DNA from: Terrimonas ginsenosidimutans
Lineage (GTDB): Bacteria > Bacteroidota > Bacteroidia > Chitinophagales > Chitinophagaceae
NCBI RefSeq assembly: GCF_022012415.1
Contig: NZ_JAKLTR010000020.1
Coordinates: forward strand, 1-64,000
Reading direction: 5' to 3'
Length of the DNA: 64,000 nucleotides
Of this stretch, positions 63,414 through 64,000 are shown one piece after another (positions within the stretch are counted from its first letter, which is position 1; the number at the start of each line of letters is the position of its first letter). Under the pieces are notes generated by a model. It was not told where the DNA came from. It did not search any database and saw nothing but the letters and a program-made list of their open reading frames with translations. The position numbers and the translations under genes were made by a program.

Positions 63414-63595
63414 GTTGTCCGTTGTCCGTTGTCCGTTGTCCGTTGTCCGTTGTCCGTTGTCCGTTGTCCGTTGTCCGACACAAATTAAAAGAAGGGGGGT
63501 ATCGTTTTTAAACGATACCCCCCTTCTTTTAATTTGTATACGAAGATGCAATTCTATTCCACCTCCCTTGAACTCCGGACAACGGTCAACGGTCA
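63414..63595. repeat. Heptamer repeat element with central hairpin (copy 4)
   Basis: Nine GTTGTCC units (63414-63476) precede a perfect 25-bp hairpin (arms 63480-63504 and 63513-63537 around TTTTTAAA). A flank identical to copy 3 for over 40 nt follows, then three inverted units. The right arm extends into the last codons of the methyltransferase gene: its TGA stop (63593-63595) lies in the repeat. Confidence 0.95.
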
Positions 63596-64000
63596 ACGAT
63601 CCCCCTTCCCTATTACATAAATCACCGAACTGCACTTCTTCACGTCACCTAAGGCTTTCAGGTTCGAAGTGAACCCGCTCCAGGCAGCGCCGGGCCAGTT
63701 GGTCTGGCCATTCTTGTACTTGCTGCTGAGAAGTGAAATATAAAAGCTGTCGTACCACATGGGTTTATGTTCAATTACTTTCAACCCGTTCTTCTGCATC
63801 AGCACCTGTATCGAAGCAGGAGAGAAATGATAGAGATGGCGGGGCACATCGAAGGCGGCCCAGTACTCTTTATAATCCTGTGCGTCTTTTGAAGTATAGT
63901 TAGGAACTGCGATAAAAAGGCGGCCTTTATCGGTGAGCAGATTTCTTAATTGCTGCACGTATGCATGCAGATCATGAACATGTTCCAGCACATGCCAGAG
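63593..64000 (-). CDS. Class I SAM-dependent methyltransferase, C-terminal part (cut by window end)
   Basis: The partial gene continues beyond the window. The visible ~135 residues include LWHVLEHVHDLHAYVQQL (the post-motif helix of class I methyltransferases), GRLFIAVPNY, HLYHFSPASIQVLMQKNGLKV, and a C-terminal GKGDR tail. The first complete codon in frame at 64000 precedes a GTG-coded Val, so no start is present here. The Gly-rich SAM-binding motif I lies outside. The stop is contributed by the heptamer element. Substrate unknown. Confidence 0.85.
   Translation of the reverse strand, partial: LWHVLEHVHDLHAYVQQLRNLLTDKGRLFIAVPNYTSKDAQDYKEYWAAFDVPRHLYHFSPASIQVLMQKNGLKVIEHKPMWYDSFYISLLSSKYKNGQTNWPGAAWSGFTSNLKALGDVKKCSSVIYVIGKGDR

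Noticed and set aside
63141-63672. Similar frames across the last heptamer element
   Set aside because: Same explanation; they also overlap the glutaminyl cyclase gene or read through the hairpin.

Overview
The window looks like chromosomal DNA of a Bacteroidota bacterium, probably a Chitinophagaceae-type member. The evidence is two proteins with type IX secretion (T9SS) C-terminal sorting domains, many small lipoproteins and outer-membrane beta-barrels, TAnnTTTG-type -7 promoter boxes upstream of many genes, DUF1080, ThuA, head-GIN and DUF3347 families, and a LigD/Ku pair. I see no rRNA, tRNA, CRISPR array, phage or intact insertion sequence. About 50 protein-coding genes are supported, nearly all housekeeping or envelope-related.

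Layout. 0-6.4 kb: DUF3347 lipoprotein, ABC-F ATPase, BON and SH3b proteins, and a patatin fused to a beta-barrel. 6.6-11.7 kb: histidine degradation (hutI and a fused ftcD) with an antiporter between them, then a TerC protein. 11.8-18.1 kb: a conserved hypothetical, a divergent GAPDH, an oxidoreductase, an MpaB-type oxygenase, and an overlapping pair of a retropepsin-like protease and a protein with four glycogen-binding-like modules. 18.3-24.4 kb: VOC protein, AraC regulator, LigD-Ku non-homologous end-joining operon, lipoprotein, SDR. 24.5-34 kb: MATE transporter, Nudix hydrolase, ThuA, large MscS channel, DUF1080, HAD and DUF1349-like proteins. 34.4-39.4 kb: membrane pyrophosphatase, then a BlaI/BlaR1-type regulator pair with a candidate operator. 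39.5-41.2 kb: a 1.8 kb stretch without a recognisable gene, whose second part is very AT-rich. 41.2-51 kb: LEA-like lipoprotein, HMA protein, pyrimidine genes pyrE, pyrB and pyrR, coaD, thioesterase, two beta-barrel paralogs, P5C dehydrogenase, and prfB with a programmed +1 frameshift that is legible in the sequence. 51.2-64 kb: M61 and M43 peptidases, amidohydrolase, T9SS cargo, head-GIN lipoprotein, dienelactone hydrolase, LemA plus M48 protease, glutaminyl cyclase, and a methyltransferase cut by the window end.

The most unusual content is between the genes. Many intergenic gaps hold short-period tandem arrays with fixed unit lengths: 7 nt (1-58, 769-803, 31270-31297, 36865-37132, 63414-63595), 8 nt (11736-11767, 25917-26069, about 57064), 9 nt (6557-6574, 54294-54356), 10 nt (42911-43102) and 11 nt (62326-62380). 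Several are arranged as inverted arms around a hairpin. Several genes end inside these arrays, so the repeat supplies their stop codons and last residues. The two largest heptamer elements carry a perfect 24-25 bp hairpin whose two copies differ only by compensated base-pair changes. I do not recognise this as a named family; the closest analogue I know is the short tandemly repeated repetitive (STRR) sequences of filamentous cyanobacteria.
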